A stretch of DNA of 64,000 nucleotides from NCBI GenBank assembly GCA_964418425.1, contig CAYQLT010000004.1, forward strand, positions 62,001 through 126,000, given 5' to 3'. A program made the position numbers and the translations under genes. Positions within the stretch are counted from its first letter, which is position 1, and each line of letters opens with the position of its first letter. This document shows, one piece after another, positions 42,814 to 51,832 of the stretch. The notes below the pieces were generated by a model that ran no database searches, was not told the DNA's origin, and saw only the letters and a list, made by a program, of their open reading frames with translations. The stretch is from CAYQLT01 sp964418425. Lineage in GTDB: Bacteria; Bacillota; Limnochordia; Limnochordales; Geochordaceae.

Positions 42814-45036
42814 CTACGGCAGGTTGACAGGGTCGTGGTCCGGGGAGACACTCTCCCCCTCAAGACCCTCCGAGGTGGGGTCTTCGATGGTCAGCTCGAA
42901 GTCCACGCTGCCCTCGATAACCCACGGGGTGAGCAGCGACGCCTTGATGGCCTTGCCAGGGCCGAGGCTTTCAGACGTCTTTCGGCTGTCGCCCTTCGCG
43001 GATCCCCTCGAGGGCGAGCGGCTCTTGGAGCCGGTCTCGCTGCCGCTGGCCTTCGCGTCCATTGCCTCGGCCGAAGCTGCGTACGGCGGGTAGAACTCGG
43101 CAATGAGCTGGTTGTTTTTCTCCCTGCCATCCAGAAGCTCCAGGAGCTTCTCCAGGCTGGTGGGCACCTCCCCCTCCTCCGGAGTCCCCAACCCGGCCTC
43201 GTCGTTCGGCTCCTGCCCGCCCGTCAGCAGGGTCTCCAGCTCCGAGAGCGCCCCCGGCCCCGTCCCGGCCCCGCCGCGCACCGTCACGGTGACCCGGCCG
43301 GGCCCCACCCCCTCGGGGACCTCCAGGTTGACCACGCGAACCTCCCGCTCGCCCCGGTAACCCAGCAGCTCCACCTCAATGCGCACCGACTGCCCCGGCA
43401 GAACCCGGTCGGAAAGGGGCTGGGCCCTGACGATGGCGGCGGTGCGCTGGCGTGAGTCCACATCCACCGCCAGTTCCACCCGGCGGATGTCCAGATCCTG
43501 AATGCGGTTGAACAGCAGGGTCTGCAGGGTATCCAAAACGTCCCCCAGAAGGCGGGCCGAGATGTCCAGCCGGCTGAAGTACGCGTTGTCCTGGACGTAT
43601 ACCCCGCTCCCGGGCAGGCCCGACCCATAGATGCGGTAAATCGCATGGGCCGTGCCCGGCCCGATGCGGTCAAGCCCGCGGTCAAGCGCCTCCAGGCCCG
43701 CCACCGCCACCAGCGGCACCGATAACAGGTCATCCCGCACCACCTGGCTGGTCAGCGTGCGCCTGCGGCCGCTGGACAGGTCGCGCACCTCCACCACCAG
43801 CTCCAGCGCATCCGGCTGAGGGCCGATCCGACCCGCCACGGCGGCCCGTCGATCCTCGGCCAGGGTCCCCATGGGTTCCAGGGCCGAGCCCACCTTGAAG
43901 GGAACCTGCACGCTCTTCACCGTGCGGTGGATGAAGGCGGGCGCTGCGAAAAAGTCCACGCTTCCCTTCTGCAGGAAGGGGTGCCCGAAGGCCACAAAGC
44001 GCTCCCCTTCCACGTACGTGACGGTCCCGATGGCGGTCAGCTCCACGTCGCCCCGCACCAGGCTGACGCCCAGTGCGCTCCCCGGCTCCAGGGAGACGGC
44101 TGCCTCCGACGGGCCGCCGCCTGCCCCGGTTTGCCTCCCTGCCCCGCCCGGCCGTGCTCCCCCGACCGGTTCCGGAACCCTGCCAGAAACTGCGGCCCCT
44201 CCGGGGACCACCATCAACCCGTAGCGGGAGAGCCACCGGCGAACCCACATGAAGGTTCTCGGCCCAAAGCCGCTCACCATCACCGGCGTTGCCACCGGAA
44301 CCATCACCGCGGTTCCCGCCGGTACCTGCCCTGCCAGCCGGGCCGCTTCTCGGGCGGAAGCGGCCCACGCAAGACGTTGATATCTCGCCGGGGCAGGCCC
44401 CTCCCCGTCCGCACCGCCTCTCCCGGCCGCCCCCGACGCCCGGGCGCCCGGCGAGGTTGCGGACCCCAGGTCGTCCCCCGCCGAACCCGGCTCCTGCGGC
44501 GCCCCCTCCCGGTCCAGGAGCCTCATCACCTCCAGCATGTCGCCGATGGGGGTGACGAGGCCCACGGAGTGGTCGCTGAACTCAAACCCGAACCCGATGG
44601 CCCCCAAGAGCTTGCCGGCCACGTAGACCGGGCTCCCGCTCATTCCGGCGGCGATGCCTCCGTAGGCGTCCAGCGCAGGCCCAAACACCCGCACCAGGAT
44701 CAGATCCCCGGCGGGCCCCGCGCCCCGCACCACCCCCAGGATCTCCACCTCGAAACGTTCGACACGGGTGCCCTCCACCACCGTCAGGCCGTACCCCAAC
44801 AGGCCCGGACGCACCTCGTCTACGGGGAAGAAGCCGGGCGAAAGAGGCTCCTCGTCGGGCACGTCGCCTGCGGCGGCATGAACCGCTCCCGCCAGCCCCA
44901 GCGTGAAAACCAGGAGCAGCGCGGCGAGGCCAGCACCGCGCGCGACCACACGCCCCCCTCGCCAGCCACAGTCCTTTACGCCCGCCAGCAGCCGCAGGAG
45001 GGGAACCTCGCTTCGACCCGTCAAACGGCCTGCCAT
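42814..45036 (-). CDS. SpoIVB peptidase S55-domain protein
   Basis: Exported protein of ~740 residues with a peptidase S55 type fold related to SpoIVB. The nucleophile motif AAGMSGSPVYVAGKLLGAIGFGF comes early (~130-152), after the family stretch FPVDEVRPGLLGYGLTVVEGT; the histidine motif VAFGHPFL is near residue ~355. The serine-before-histidine order matches the large S55 proteins of Acidobacteria and other diderms rather than B. subtilis SpoIVB. A signal peptide (LAALLLVFTLGLAGAVHAAAG) and an acidic C-terminal tail are present. Start ATG 45036 is tentative. It lies between flgJ and tamB. Substrate unknown. Confidence 0.85.
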   Translation of the reverse strand: MAGRLTGRSEVPLLRLLAGVKDCGWRGGRVVARGAGLAALLLVFTLGLAGAVHAAAGDVPDEEPLSPGFFPVDEVRPGLLGYGLTVVEGTRVERFEVEILGVVRGAGPAGDLILVRVFGPALDAYGGIAAGMSGSPVYVAGKLLGAIGFGFEFSDHSVGLVTPIGDMLEVMRLLDREGAPQEPGSAGDDLGSATSPGARASGAAGRGGADGEGPAPARYQRLAWAASAREAARLAGQVPAGTAVMVPVATPVMVSGFGPRTFMWVRRWLSRYGLMVVPGGAAVSGRVPEPVGGARPGGAGRQTGAGGGPSEAAVSLEPGSALGVSLVRGDVELTAIGTVTYVEGERFVAFGHPFLQKGSVDFFAAPAFIHRTVKSVQVPFKVGSALEPMGTLAEDRRAAVAGRIGPQPDALELVVEVRDLSSGRRRTLTSQVVRDDLLSVPLVAVAGLEALDRGLDRIGPGTAHAIYRIYGSGLPGSGVYVQDNAYFSRLDISARLLGDVLDTLQTLLFNRIQDLDIRRVELAVDVDSRQRTAAIVRAQPLSDRVLPGQSVRIEVELLGYRGEREVRVVNLEVPEGVGPGRVTVTVRGGAGTGPGALSELETLLTGGQEPNDEAGLGTPEEGEVPTSLEKLLELLDGREKNNQLIAEFYPPYAASAEAMDAKASGSETGSKSRSPSRGSAKGDSRKTSESLGPGKAIKASLLTPWVIEGSVDFELTIEDPTSEGLEGESVSPDHDPVNLP

Positions 45037-45127
45037 CCCTTCGCCAGGGCAGCCTGCCAGCGGCCCCGGCGGCTCTATTCCCTGCCGGCAGGTCATCTCC
45101 TTTTCCGGCTCCTGGCCCCGGCCCGCC

Positions 45128-45661
45128 TCACCGGCCTGAGCCACCCGGCCCGGATTCCATGCTTCCCGGCCCCAAGTCGGCGCTCCCCTGCCGTCCCGTG
45201 AGCTGGCGGACCAAAACGTCGGAAAGGCCGCCGTCGCCCTCCTGCGCCATCAAAAGGGCGGCGGCACGCACGAACCAGTCGCCGTACACGGCAGCGGAAA
45301 AGCCCTTCCCGAAGAGGCCCCCTTCGCCGGCCAGCAGGCTTTGCTCCAGAACCCACGCCCAGAGCTGGCCCTGCAACTGTAATGCCGCCCACCGCAGGGT
45401 TGCGTCGGGATCCGACGCCCCCGACGCCGAAGCGCCCGCCGGATCGAGCCAGCTGCCGGTCTGCCACGGATCCGGCTCCCGGGGCCGGCCCGTGGCCCCG
45501 CCGGCACTGCGCGAAGCCTGACGGCTCCCGCCCCCTGGGACCCTGGCACCTGCGCGCTCCAGCTCCCGGGCGAAGGGTTTTGCCGCCCCACGCAGCTCCG
45601 CCGGCGCCGACCGGAGCGCGCCGGCCCCCGAAGGCAGGCGCATACCAACTCCCGCTATCAC
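45128..45661 (-). CDS. FlgJ-type rod-binding protein (no muramidase domain)
   Basis: 177 residues. A Ser/Gly/Arg-rich first half is followed by a rod-binding domain in the second half: WVLEQSLLAGEGGLFGKGFSAAVYGDWF and GGLSDVLVRQL match the FlgJ N-terminal pattern (L-F-G-x-G-x-x-x-x-x-Y, G-L-x-D-x-L-x-x-Q-L). The peptidoglycan hydrolase domain of enteric FlgJ is missing, as in many other phyla. GTG 45661 has GGAGG 9 bases ahead, inside the flgI end. Position right after flgI supports the call. Confidence 0.8.
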   Translation of the reverse strand: MIAGVGMRLPSGAGALRSAPAELRGAAKPFARELERAGARVPGGGSRQASRSAGGATGRPREPDPWQTGSWLDPAGASASGASDPDATLRWAALQLQGQLWAWVLEQSLLAGEGGLFGKGFSAAVYGDWFVRAAALLMAQEGDGGLSDVLVRQLTGRQGSADLGPGSMESGPGGSGR

Positions 45662-45662
45662 G

Positions 45663-46928
45663 TCAGATGACCTCCAGCTCTCCAAACAAGGCACCGGCTG
45701 CCCGGATGGCCCGCAGGACCTCCACCACGTCCCTGGGCGTGACGCCCAGCGCGTTGAGCGCGTCCACCAGCTCCCCGACGGTGGCCGTCGCCTGCAGCAT
45801 GGCCACGTGCGCCACCTTCCCCGCGTCGGCCGGCCACAACCCGGCCCCGGCGGCAGGCGACGGAGCCTCCCCGCCCGGCTCACCGGCGCCGCCCACCTGC
45901 ACCGTCAAACCCCGGTGTGCGACGGCCACCGGCGCAATGCGAACCTGGTGCCCCATCACCACGGTGCCCGTTCGCTCGCTCACCACCACCCGACTGGAGG
46001 CAGCCGGTGTGACGGGCAGGTTCTCGATGGCCGCCACCAGCCCCGCCGGATTGTCCCGGTACGCCTGCGGGGGACGGACGGTCACCACGGCGCCGTCCCG
46101 GGTGATGGCCACGGGTTCGCCCAGCGCCCGGTTGATGATCTCCACTATCTGAACGGCCGTGGAGAAGTCGGGCCAGGCAAGCACCAGGCGAACTGTTCCC
46201 TCCTCCAGGATGGAGGTCGGCACCGCCCGCTCCACGATGGCCCCCCGGGGAACGGTGCCCACCGTCGCGTAGGTGCGGTCCGCGCCCGCACGACGCTCCA
46301 CCAGCGTGCCCACCACCACGGGCCCCTGCCCCACCGCATACACTTCCCCGTCGGCCCCCTGCAGGGGGGTCTGGAGCAAGACGCCACCCGCCAGGCTCCG
46401 GGCGTCGGCCAGGGACGAGACGGTCACGTCGATGCGGTCGCCCGGGCGCGCCAGCGGGGGCAGCAGGGCGGTCACCACCACCGCCGCCGCATTGCGGGAG
46501 CGCAGCACGGACATGTCCACGCTGACGCCGAAGTTCTGCAACATGTTCGCGATCATCTGCAGGTGGGCGCCCCCCGGGCGGGTGTCGCCCGTCCCCTGCA
46601 AGCCCACCACCAGCCCCAACCCGACCAGCTGGTTGGCCCGAAGCCCCTCGATGCGGGCCAGGTCCTTCACCCGCACCACAGGCATCACCGGCGTGCCGGG
46701 AGCCCCCGCCGGGAGCCCCTGGGCGGCAGCGGCCCCTGCCGCCTCCCCCGCAGCCGGCTGCGCCGCCGCAGGAAGGGTGGCGCCCGAAAGGGCGGCCAGC
46801 TGGATGACCACGATTGCCGCCGTCAGAGCCACCCGGGCGGCCCCGATCCTGCGCCCCTTTCCCTCATGCCGGCCGGCAGGCCCGTTGAGACGGCCGTGCG
46901 CGGCCGGGCGGCCCCGTTCCATCGCCAT
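45663..46928 (-). CDS. flgI: Flagellar P-ring protein FlgI
   Basis: Forms the bushing of the flagellar rod in the peptidoglycan layer. Clear FlgI sequence from ~85 on: VRVKDLARIEGLRANQLVGLGLVVGLQGTGD, NFGVSV, VTALLPPLARPGDRIDVTVSSLADARSLAGG (key motifs, shown in part). An unusually long Ala/Pro-rich leader lies between the signal peptide and the mature domain. 421 residues against ~365 in enterics. P rings occur in diderm flagella, so this gene is strong evidence of an outer membrane. It starts 12 bases after flgH. Confidence 0.96.
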   Translation of the reverse strand: MAMERGRPAAHGRLNGPAGRHEGKGRRIGAARVALTAAIVVIQLAALSGATLPAAAQPAAGEAAGAAAAQGLPAGAPGTPVMPVVRVKDLARIEGLRANQLVGLGLVVGLQGTGDTRPGGAHLQMIANMLQNFGVSVDMSVLRSRNAAAVVVTALLPPLARPGDRIDVTVSSLADARSLAGGVLLQTPLQGADGEVYAVGQGPVVVGTLVERRAGADRTYATVGTVPRGAIVERAVPTSILEEGTVRLVLAWPDFSTAVQIVEIINRALGEPVAITRDGAVVTVRPPQAYRDNPAGLVAAIENLPVTPAASSRVVVSERTGTVVMGHQVRIAPVAVAHRGLTVQVGGAGEPGGEAPSPAAGAGLWPADAGKVAHVAMLQATATVGELVDALNALGVTPRDVVEVLRAIRAAGALFGELEVI

Positions 46929-46940
46929 CCCCTCCGTTCG

Positions 46941-47525
46941 TCAAAAGAGCCAGCCGAACAGGCGGGAGAGGATCCCCGGCTTGGTCCTGCTTCCCAGGGC
47001 CCCCGAGCCCCGGAAGGTGATCCGGGCCTCGGCCAGGTATGTGGAGAGCACCGTGTTGTCTCGACCGATGTCCTCGGGCCGCACCACGCCCGTCAGCACC
47101 ATCTCCTGATCCTCATCGTTGACCCGGATGGTCTGCCGGCCTTCCAGACGCAGCGCGCCGCCCGGCAGCACCTCCGTCACCCGGGCCGTCATCTGCGCCC
47201 GCAACCGGCCCGTGCGCTGGGTGCGCCCGGAACCGTCGTAGCGCGTCGTCCCGCTCCCGCCGATCAGGGGGATGAGCCCCTGCAAAAGCCCCTGTCCGGG
47301 CCCCACGTTCACCTTGCCCTCGCTGGACGCCCCGGTGGTGGCGGTGCTGGAGGCCTCAGCCTGCTCGACGATCACGATGGTCACCAGGTCGCCCACCCGC
47401 CGGGCCCGTGCGTCGGCGAAGAGGGAGGTGGGCCGACTCCCCTCGGCCTCGGCCTTCGCCCACAGGGAGGTGGCCGCTGCCGCTTCCGACAGGGTCAACA
47501 ACGCCACCGCCAGCGCCGCACCCAT
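46941..47525 (-). CDS. flgH: Flagellar L-ring protein FlgH, start possibly in the assembly gap
   Basis: Forms the ring in the outer membrane. Family motifs are SLWAKAEAEGSRPTSLFADARARRVGD (start of mature domain) and VTIVIVEQAEASSTATT, then LRLEGRQTIRVNDEDQEMVLTGVVRPEDI. The first visible ATG (47525) gives a signal peptide without the lipoprotein cysteine usual in FlgH. The frame stays open back to the N run at 47548, and upstream codons include an arginine, so the real start may be inside the gap. No -Cys lipobox is visible in what remains. Confidence 0.93.
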   Translation of the reverse strand: MGAALAVALLTLSEAAAATSLWAKAEAEGSRPTSLFADARARRVGDLVTIVIVEQAEASSTATTGASSEGKVNVGPGQGLLQGLIPLIGGSGTTRYDGSGRTQRTGRLRAQMTARVTEVLPGGALRLEGRQTIRVNDEDQEMVLTGVVRPEDIGRDNTVLSTYLAEARITFRGSGALGSRTKPGILSRLFGWLF

Positions 47526-47548
47526 GGCGGAGCGGGCGGCTGTCAGCC

Positions 47549-47648
47549 NNNNNNNNNNNNNNNNNNNNNNNNNNNNNNNNNNNNNNNNNNNNNNNNNNNN
47601 NNNNNNNNNNNNNNNNNNNNNNNNNNNNNNNNNNNNNNNNNNNNNNNN
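47549..47648. other. Assembly gap of 100 N
   Basis: Exactly 100 N, the standard scaffold placeholder, so its real length is unknown. It removes the 3' end of flgA, the flgA-flgH junction and possibly the flgH start. Confidence 1.
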
Positions 47649-48421
47649 GGGGCGCCCGCACTCACCTGCTCCGGCTCCTTACCCGACGCCCCGTCGGACG
47701 CCAGGGTAGGCTCCAATGCGAGTCGCCCGCCGTCGGCCGAAGCCGCGGCCGGCTCCTCCAGCAGCGCCCGCACCCACACCCGCCGGGGCGGCGCCGGCGG
47801 GCTGCGCAGCTCCACCGAAAAGACGGCCGGTCCCGGCCGCAAGACGGGCGGGCCGGCCACCACCTGAAGGCTCAGCTCACCGGGCGCCACCTGCACCGAT
47901 GCGTCCCACTCCACAAGTCCCACAGACAGCCGGGACCAAGGCCCTTGCAAACCCGGGGCCCGCTCGGCCAGATACCGCTCGATGGCGGCCCGCACCAGCT
48001 CCTGGTCTACCGCCATCCCGGCCCCCGTAACGGCCACCACGCGGTTGGAGCCGGCCCAGCGCAGAGCACGAACATCCACCCGGGCCTGGCGCAGGCGAAG
48101 CTCGATGTGGCCGGTGGAAAGCAGGCGCACGTCGCCGGGAACCGGGGCCACGCCCACCGTCACCCCTCGCAGCCGCTCCCACAGCGACGGCTCCCCCTCC
48201 ACCAGCCGGGCCACGTCGCCCAGGCGGATTTCCCGCCCCGTGACCCGGGCGCGCTCGTGAAGCTCCAGCTGCACAAGGGCCGCTGCGCCGGACTCCGCTG
48301 CCGCTGCGCTCGCCGGGCCCGCCCCGGGCTCGGGCGCTTCGCCGGCGGCCCCGGCCGGCGTCGCCGCCGCCACGCACAGCACCCAGACAAGAAGCCCTCT
48401 TCTCCATCCCCATCGCATCAT
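47649..48421 (-). CDS. flgA: FlgA, flagellar P-ring assembly chaperone, 3' end in gap
   Basis: Periplasmic chaperone for FlgI. About 257 codons before the gap. Signal peptide (RRGLLVWVLCVAAATPAGAAG) followed by RARVTGREIRLGDVARLVEGE, the SAF-like FlgA opening, and AIERYLAERAPGLQGPWSRLSV. The C-terminal part is lost in the N run. Two tandem ATGs at 48421/48418 start the signal peptide; no good ribosome site is visible. Position ahead of flgH and flgI supports the call. Confidence 0.85.
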
Positions 48422-48501
48422 CGCTGACCAAACCCCGCCATCGCTGGAATCTCCCCGGTCCCGGGCTGCGCCGGTGAGCCCTCCTGCTGCCCCGGCACCC
48501 A

Positions 48502-49290
48502 TTAGCGGCGCAGGTTGTTGGCGGTGTTGAGCATGTCATCCGAGGCCTGGATGGCCTTGGAGTTGGCGTCGTAGGCCCGCTGGCCGATGATGAGGTTGAC
48601 CATCTCCTCGACCACCTGGACGTTGGACATCTCCAAGAAGCCCTGCGCGACCGCCCCGAAACCCTCCAGGCCGGGCTGCCCGACGATGGGCGGCCCCGAG
48701 GCGGCGGTGGCCAGGAAGAGGTTGCGCCCGTAGCTGCGCAGGCCGGCGGGGTTGATGAAGCGGGCCAGCTCGATGGTGCCCACCGTGACCGGCTCGTTGT
48801 CGCCCAGACGCACCACGCTGACGGTTCCGTCGGTGCCGACCGAGACCTCCACCGCATCCTCGGGGATGATGATCTCCGGTTCGAGGACGAAGCCGTCGGA
48901 GGTGACGATCCGCCCCTCGCTGTCTTTCTTGAAGGCTCCGTCCCGCGTGTAGGCCACCGACCCGTCGGGAAGCAGGATCTGGAAAAACCCGTCTCCCTCG
49001 ATGACCAGATCCAGGGGGTTGTCCGTCTGCCGGAACGTCCCCTGAGAGAAGACCTTCACGGTGGCCACCGGCCGCACCCCGTTGCCGACCTGGATGCCGG
49101 TGGGGATCTGGGCGCCTGCGGTGACGGGCGTCCCGGCAAACCGCAGGGTCTGGTAGAGGAGATCCTGGAAGTCGACGCGGGACTTCTTGAAGCCCGAGGT
49201 GTTCACGTTGGCCAGGTTGTTGGCGATGATGTCGATGGTAAACTGCTGCCCGGCCATTCCGGACGCGGACGTCCAGAGCGCGCGCATCAT
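48502..49290 (-). CDS. flgG: Distal rod protein FlgG (FlhP-type)
   Basis: Distal rod of the flagellum. 262 residues, starting MMRALWTSASGMAGQQFTID with the FlgG pattern NNLANVNTSGFKKSRVDFQDLLYQ, then LDLVIEGDGFFQILLPDG, and the conserved end VVEEMVNLIIGQRAYDANSK and ASDDMLNTANNL. The tandem ATG lies 12 bases after GAGGGAG. In the B. subtilis nomenclature this place is flhP. The 216-base gap upstream has no clear sigma-28 promoter. Confidence 0.95.
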   Translation of the reverse strand: MMRALWTSASGMAGQQFTIDIIANNLANVNTSGFKKSRVDFQDLLYQTLRFAGTPVTAGAQIPTGIQVGNGVRPVATVKVFSQGTFRQTDNPLDLVIEGDGFFQILLPDGSVAYTRDGAFKKDSEGRIVTSDGFVLEPEIIIPEDAVEVSVGTDGTVSVVRLGDNEPVTVGTIELARFINPAGLRSYGRNLFLATAASGPPIVGQPGLEGFGAVAQGFLEMSNVQVVEEMVNLIIGQRAYDANSKAIQASDDMLNTANNLRR

Positions 49291-49506
49291 CGGCCCTGTA
49301 CACTCCCTCTTGCGGACGTGTCCATCCCGATGCCCCGGCGCGCCCTCGGGTCGGGCCCCGTGAAGCGCCTGTGCGCCCCGGGTGGAGCGGTGCCGCCTCG
49401 GTCGGTCAGCGGCACAGGGCCTCCGCGCCTGTGCGGTCCGGCCCCTGGCAGGTGCGACCCGAGCCAATGCCCGGGCGCGCCGGTTGGCTTGAAAACTCCC
49501 GGGCGG

Positions 49507-50265
49507 CTACGAACTGCGCCCGAGCTGGGCGATGAGATCGCCCGTCACCTCGTCGTGGCTGCGAACCACCACCTGCGCCGCCTGGTAGGCGCGAACCGCG
49601 GCGATCATTTCCACCATGGTCCGAACCACCGACGCGGCCGAACTCTCCAGCATCCCCTGCCGCACGGGCACCTCCACCCGCACGGGTCCTCCGGACGCCT
49701 CCGTGAACCGAAAGAGGTTGGCCCCCTCCCGGACCAGACCCTGCCGATCCGAGACGTCCACCACCAGGATCCTGCCCAAAGACTGGCCCTCAGGGCCCAG
49801 CACCTGGCCGTCGGGGGCGATCACGATCTCCTCGGCTCCCAGGCCCGAGACCTCGATGGGGCCCTGCTCCCCCAGGAGGGGGTACCCATCCGGGGTGGCG
49901 AGCCATCCGTCGGCACCCACGGTGAAGTTGCCCGCCCGCGTCAGCCGGGGCCCGGCCGGTGTGAGCACGGCGAAAAAGCCCTCCCCCTCGATGGCCAGGT
50001 CCAGGGGGCGTCCCGTGTAGCGGACCGGTGCCTGCGTCCACCGGGTGACGGACGGGTCGAGAGTGGCGCCTGTGCCCATGGGGCCTCGGGGCAACCGCCG
50101 GGAGGCGATCTCCTCATGGATGAAGAGCTCCGGAAACGAACGGATCGGCGCGTCCTGGGGCCGGTAGGCCGGCGTCTGGACGTTGGCCAGGTCGTTGGCC
50201 AGCAGATCCTGGCGCATGCCGTAGACCAACATGCCTGATGCGCCGGTGAACAGGCCCCGGATCAC
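49507..50265 (-). CDS. Flagellar basal-body rod protein FlgF/FlhO type
   Basis: 252 residues of the flagellar basal-body rod family: MIRGLFTGASGMLVYGMRQD, NDLANVQTPAYR, then PLDLAIEGEGFFAVLTPAG and a C-terminal helix ASVVRTMVEMIAAVRAYQAAQVVV. Shorter and more divergent than FlgG. GTG at 50265 has GGAGAGGAG ten bases ahead. Order mreB/mbl, flhO, flhP is the B. subtilis order. Confidence 0.92.
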   Translation of the reverse strand: MIRGLFTGASGMLVYGMRQDLLANDLANVQTPAYRPQDAPIRSFPELFIHEEIASRRLPRGPMGTGATLDPSVTRWTQAPVRYTGRPLDLAIEGEGFFAVLTPAGPRLTRAGNFTVGADGWLATPDGYPLLGEQGPIEVSGLGAEEIVIAPDGQVLGPEGQSLGRILVVDVSDRQGLVREGANLFRFTEASGGPVRVEVPVRQGMLESSAASVVRTMVEMIAAVRAYQAAQVVVRSHDEVTGDLIAQLGRSS

Positions 50266-50387
50266 CGCCGGCGGTCTCCTCTCCTGCCGTCCGTCCCGTG
50301 GGAGTTCTGAAAGCTCGCACTACTGCAGTCGGCCGGGGAATGGCCCGCCTTGAGGAGGAAGAATCTCCGGAGAATCCCGCGGCCTGA

Positions 50388-50432
50388 GGGGGCTCAGACC
50401 AGCAGAACCCCGCGTTCGAAGGGGGTCAGACC
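50388..50432 (-). repeat. Imperfect direct repeat at the mreB stop
   Basis: The end of mreB (CTGGTCTGACCCCCT) is followed ~25-30 bases later by CTGGTCTGAGCCCCC. One copy contains the mreB stop codon, which suggests a small tandem duplication across the gene end. Confidence 0.5.
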
Positions 50433-51448
50433 AGGCGGCGGGCCACGGCGGAGCCGATGGGGCGATGATTGAGGTTTTCCAGCACCAGTCCGGTTCCCCG
50501 GGCCACGCAGGTGATGGGGTCGTCGGCCACCCGAACCAGAAGCCCGGTTCGCCGGGAGATGAGCCGGTCGAGCCCCCGCAAAAGAGACCCGCCGCCCGTC
50601 AACACCATGCCCTGCTCGAAGATGTCCGCCGCCAGCTCGGGCGGGGTGCGCTCCAGAACCCGCTGGATCGCCTCGAGGATGGCATCGGTCGGCTCCAGCA
50701 GAGCCTCCGCGGCCTCCAACGCGGAGAGGGTGACGGTGCGGGGCAGGCCGCTGACCGCATCCCGACCCCGGACCTCGATGGCGGACGTCGCCGACTCCTC
50801 CTGGGGATCCACGGTTCCAACCCTCAGTTTCGCCTCTTCGGCGGTGCGCTCGCCTACCACGATCCCCTTGCTGCGGCGAAGATAGCGGGCGATGGCCTCA
50901 TCCATGTGGTCGCCGGCCACCCGCACCGAGTCGGTGACGACTTCCCGGCCCATGGAAATCACGGCCACATCGGTGGTGCCGCCGCCCACGTCCACCACCA
51001 TGTGGCCCCGGGGCTCCTCCACGGGGATACCCGCCCCGATGGCAGCCGCCATGGGCTCGGAGATAAGGTGGACCTCCCGAGCCCCCGCCTCCCGACAGGC
51101 CTCCACCACCGCCCGCTGCTCCACATCCGTCACCGCGGCGGGTACGCAAGCCACGAAGCGAGGGCGAAACCAACAGCGTGGCCCCAGTGCCTTGCGGATG
51201 AAGTAGCGCAACATCATCTCGGTCACCTGGTAGTTGGCGACCACGCCGTTGCGCATGGGCCGAACCGCAACGATATGCCCCGGGGTGCGGCCCACCATCT
51301 CCCGGGCCGCCTCCCCCACCGCCAGGAAGGTGCGGGACTCCTGATCGATGGCCACGGTGGACGGCTCACGCAGGACGATCCCGCGACCCCGTACGAAGAC
51401 GATGACCGTTGCGGTACCCAGATCGATTCCTACATCCGACGCCAGCAC
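50426..51448 (-). CDS. MreB-family actin (Mbl-type), rod shape
   Basis: Bacterial actin directing cell-wall elongation. 340 residues. Phosphate loop 1 GIDLGTATVIVFV, phosphate loop 2 VVDVGGGTTDVAVISMG, adenosine motif VLTGGGSLLRGLD. Lying between spoIIID and flhO-like genes it corresponds to mbl in B. subtilis. GTG start; the leader has a strong hairpin (51476-51494) and the best sigma-H-like promoter of the window. Confidence 0.95.
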   Translation of the reverse strand: MLASDVGIDLGTATVIVFVRGRGIVLREPSTVAIDQESRTFLAVGEAAREMVGRTPGHIVAVRPMRNGVVANYQVTEMMLRYFIRKALGPRCWFRPRFVACVPAAVTDVEQRAVVEACREAGAREVHLISEPMAAAIGAGIPVEEPRGHMVVDVGGGTTDVAVISMGREVVTDSVRVAGDHMDEAIARYLRRSKGIVVGERTAEEAKLRVGTVDPQEESATSAIEVRGRDAVSGLPRTVTLSALEAAEALLEPTDAILEAIQRVLERTPPELAADIFEQGMVLTGGGSLLRGLDRLISRRTGLLVRVADDPITCVARGTGLVLENLNHRPIGSAVARRLV

Positions 51449-51475
51449 CGGCCACCGCCCCGCTTCCGGGTCCGG

Positions 51476-51494
51476 GCGCGGCCTTCGGCCGCGC
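51476..51494 (-). repeat. Hairpin in the mreB leader
   Basis: Perfect eight-base arms (GCGCGGCC / GGCCGCGC) around a TTC/GAA loop, between the predicted promoter and the mreB start. Could be a leftover terminator of spoIIID or a leader hairpin. No T run. Confidence 0.6.
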
Positions 51495-51510
51495 GACGGG
51501 CCGTGCTGTC

Positions 51511-51535
51511 ATTCGACATCGATCCTGGTTCTCCT
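51511..51535 (-). promoter_or_regulatory. Sigma-H-like promoter before mreB/mbl
   Basis: Minus strand CCAGGAGAA (AGGA at 51532-51535), 17 bases, GTCGAATGA (GAAT at 51511-51514). Full core match to RnAGGA... RnnGAAT apart from the first purine. Transcription would begin near 51504, ~55 bases before the GTG. Confidence 0.58.
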
Positions 51536-51571
51536 GGCAGATCCTAGCCGGGGCGTAAAGCGCCGCCGCAA

Positions 51572-51832
51572 CTACGAGGCCTGGTAGACCCGCCGGTACT
51601 TGGCCCGGGTCGCCTCGCCGCCCCGGATGTGGCGCTCGGCTTTGTTGGTGTCCAGCACCCCCTTTACCTGGCGGGCGAGATCCTTGTTGAGCCGGGGCAA
51701 TCGTTCGGTCATGTCCTTGTGTACCGTGCTCTTGCTGACGCCGAAGACGGTGGCGGCCTGTCGAACCGTCGCACGGGTGGCGATGATGTACTGGCTGATG
51801 TCCACCACGCGCTTGCGGATATACTCGCGCAT
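51572..51832 (-). CDS. spoIIID: Sporulation transcription factor SpoIIID
   Basis: Mother-cell DNA-binding regulator active after sigma-E. 86 residues; sequence is unmistakable: MREYIRKRVVDISQYII, a helix-turn-helix VRQAATVFGVSKSTVHKDM, then TERLPRLN and HIRGGEATRAKYRR. ATG 51832 has GGAGGGG 8 bases ahead; an earlier in-frame start (51865) adds no family sequence. A sigma-E-like promoter ends ~25 bases upstream. The start codon sits in a 14-base perfect palindrome. Confidence 0.97.
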   Translation of the reverse strand: MREYIRKRVVDISQYIIATRATVRQAATVFGVSKSTVHKDMTERLPRLNKDLARQVKGVLDTNKAERHIRGGEATRAKYRRVYQAS

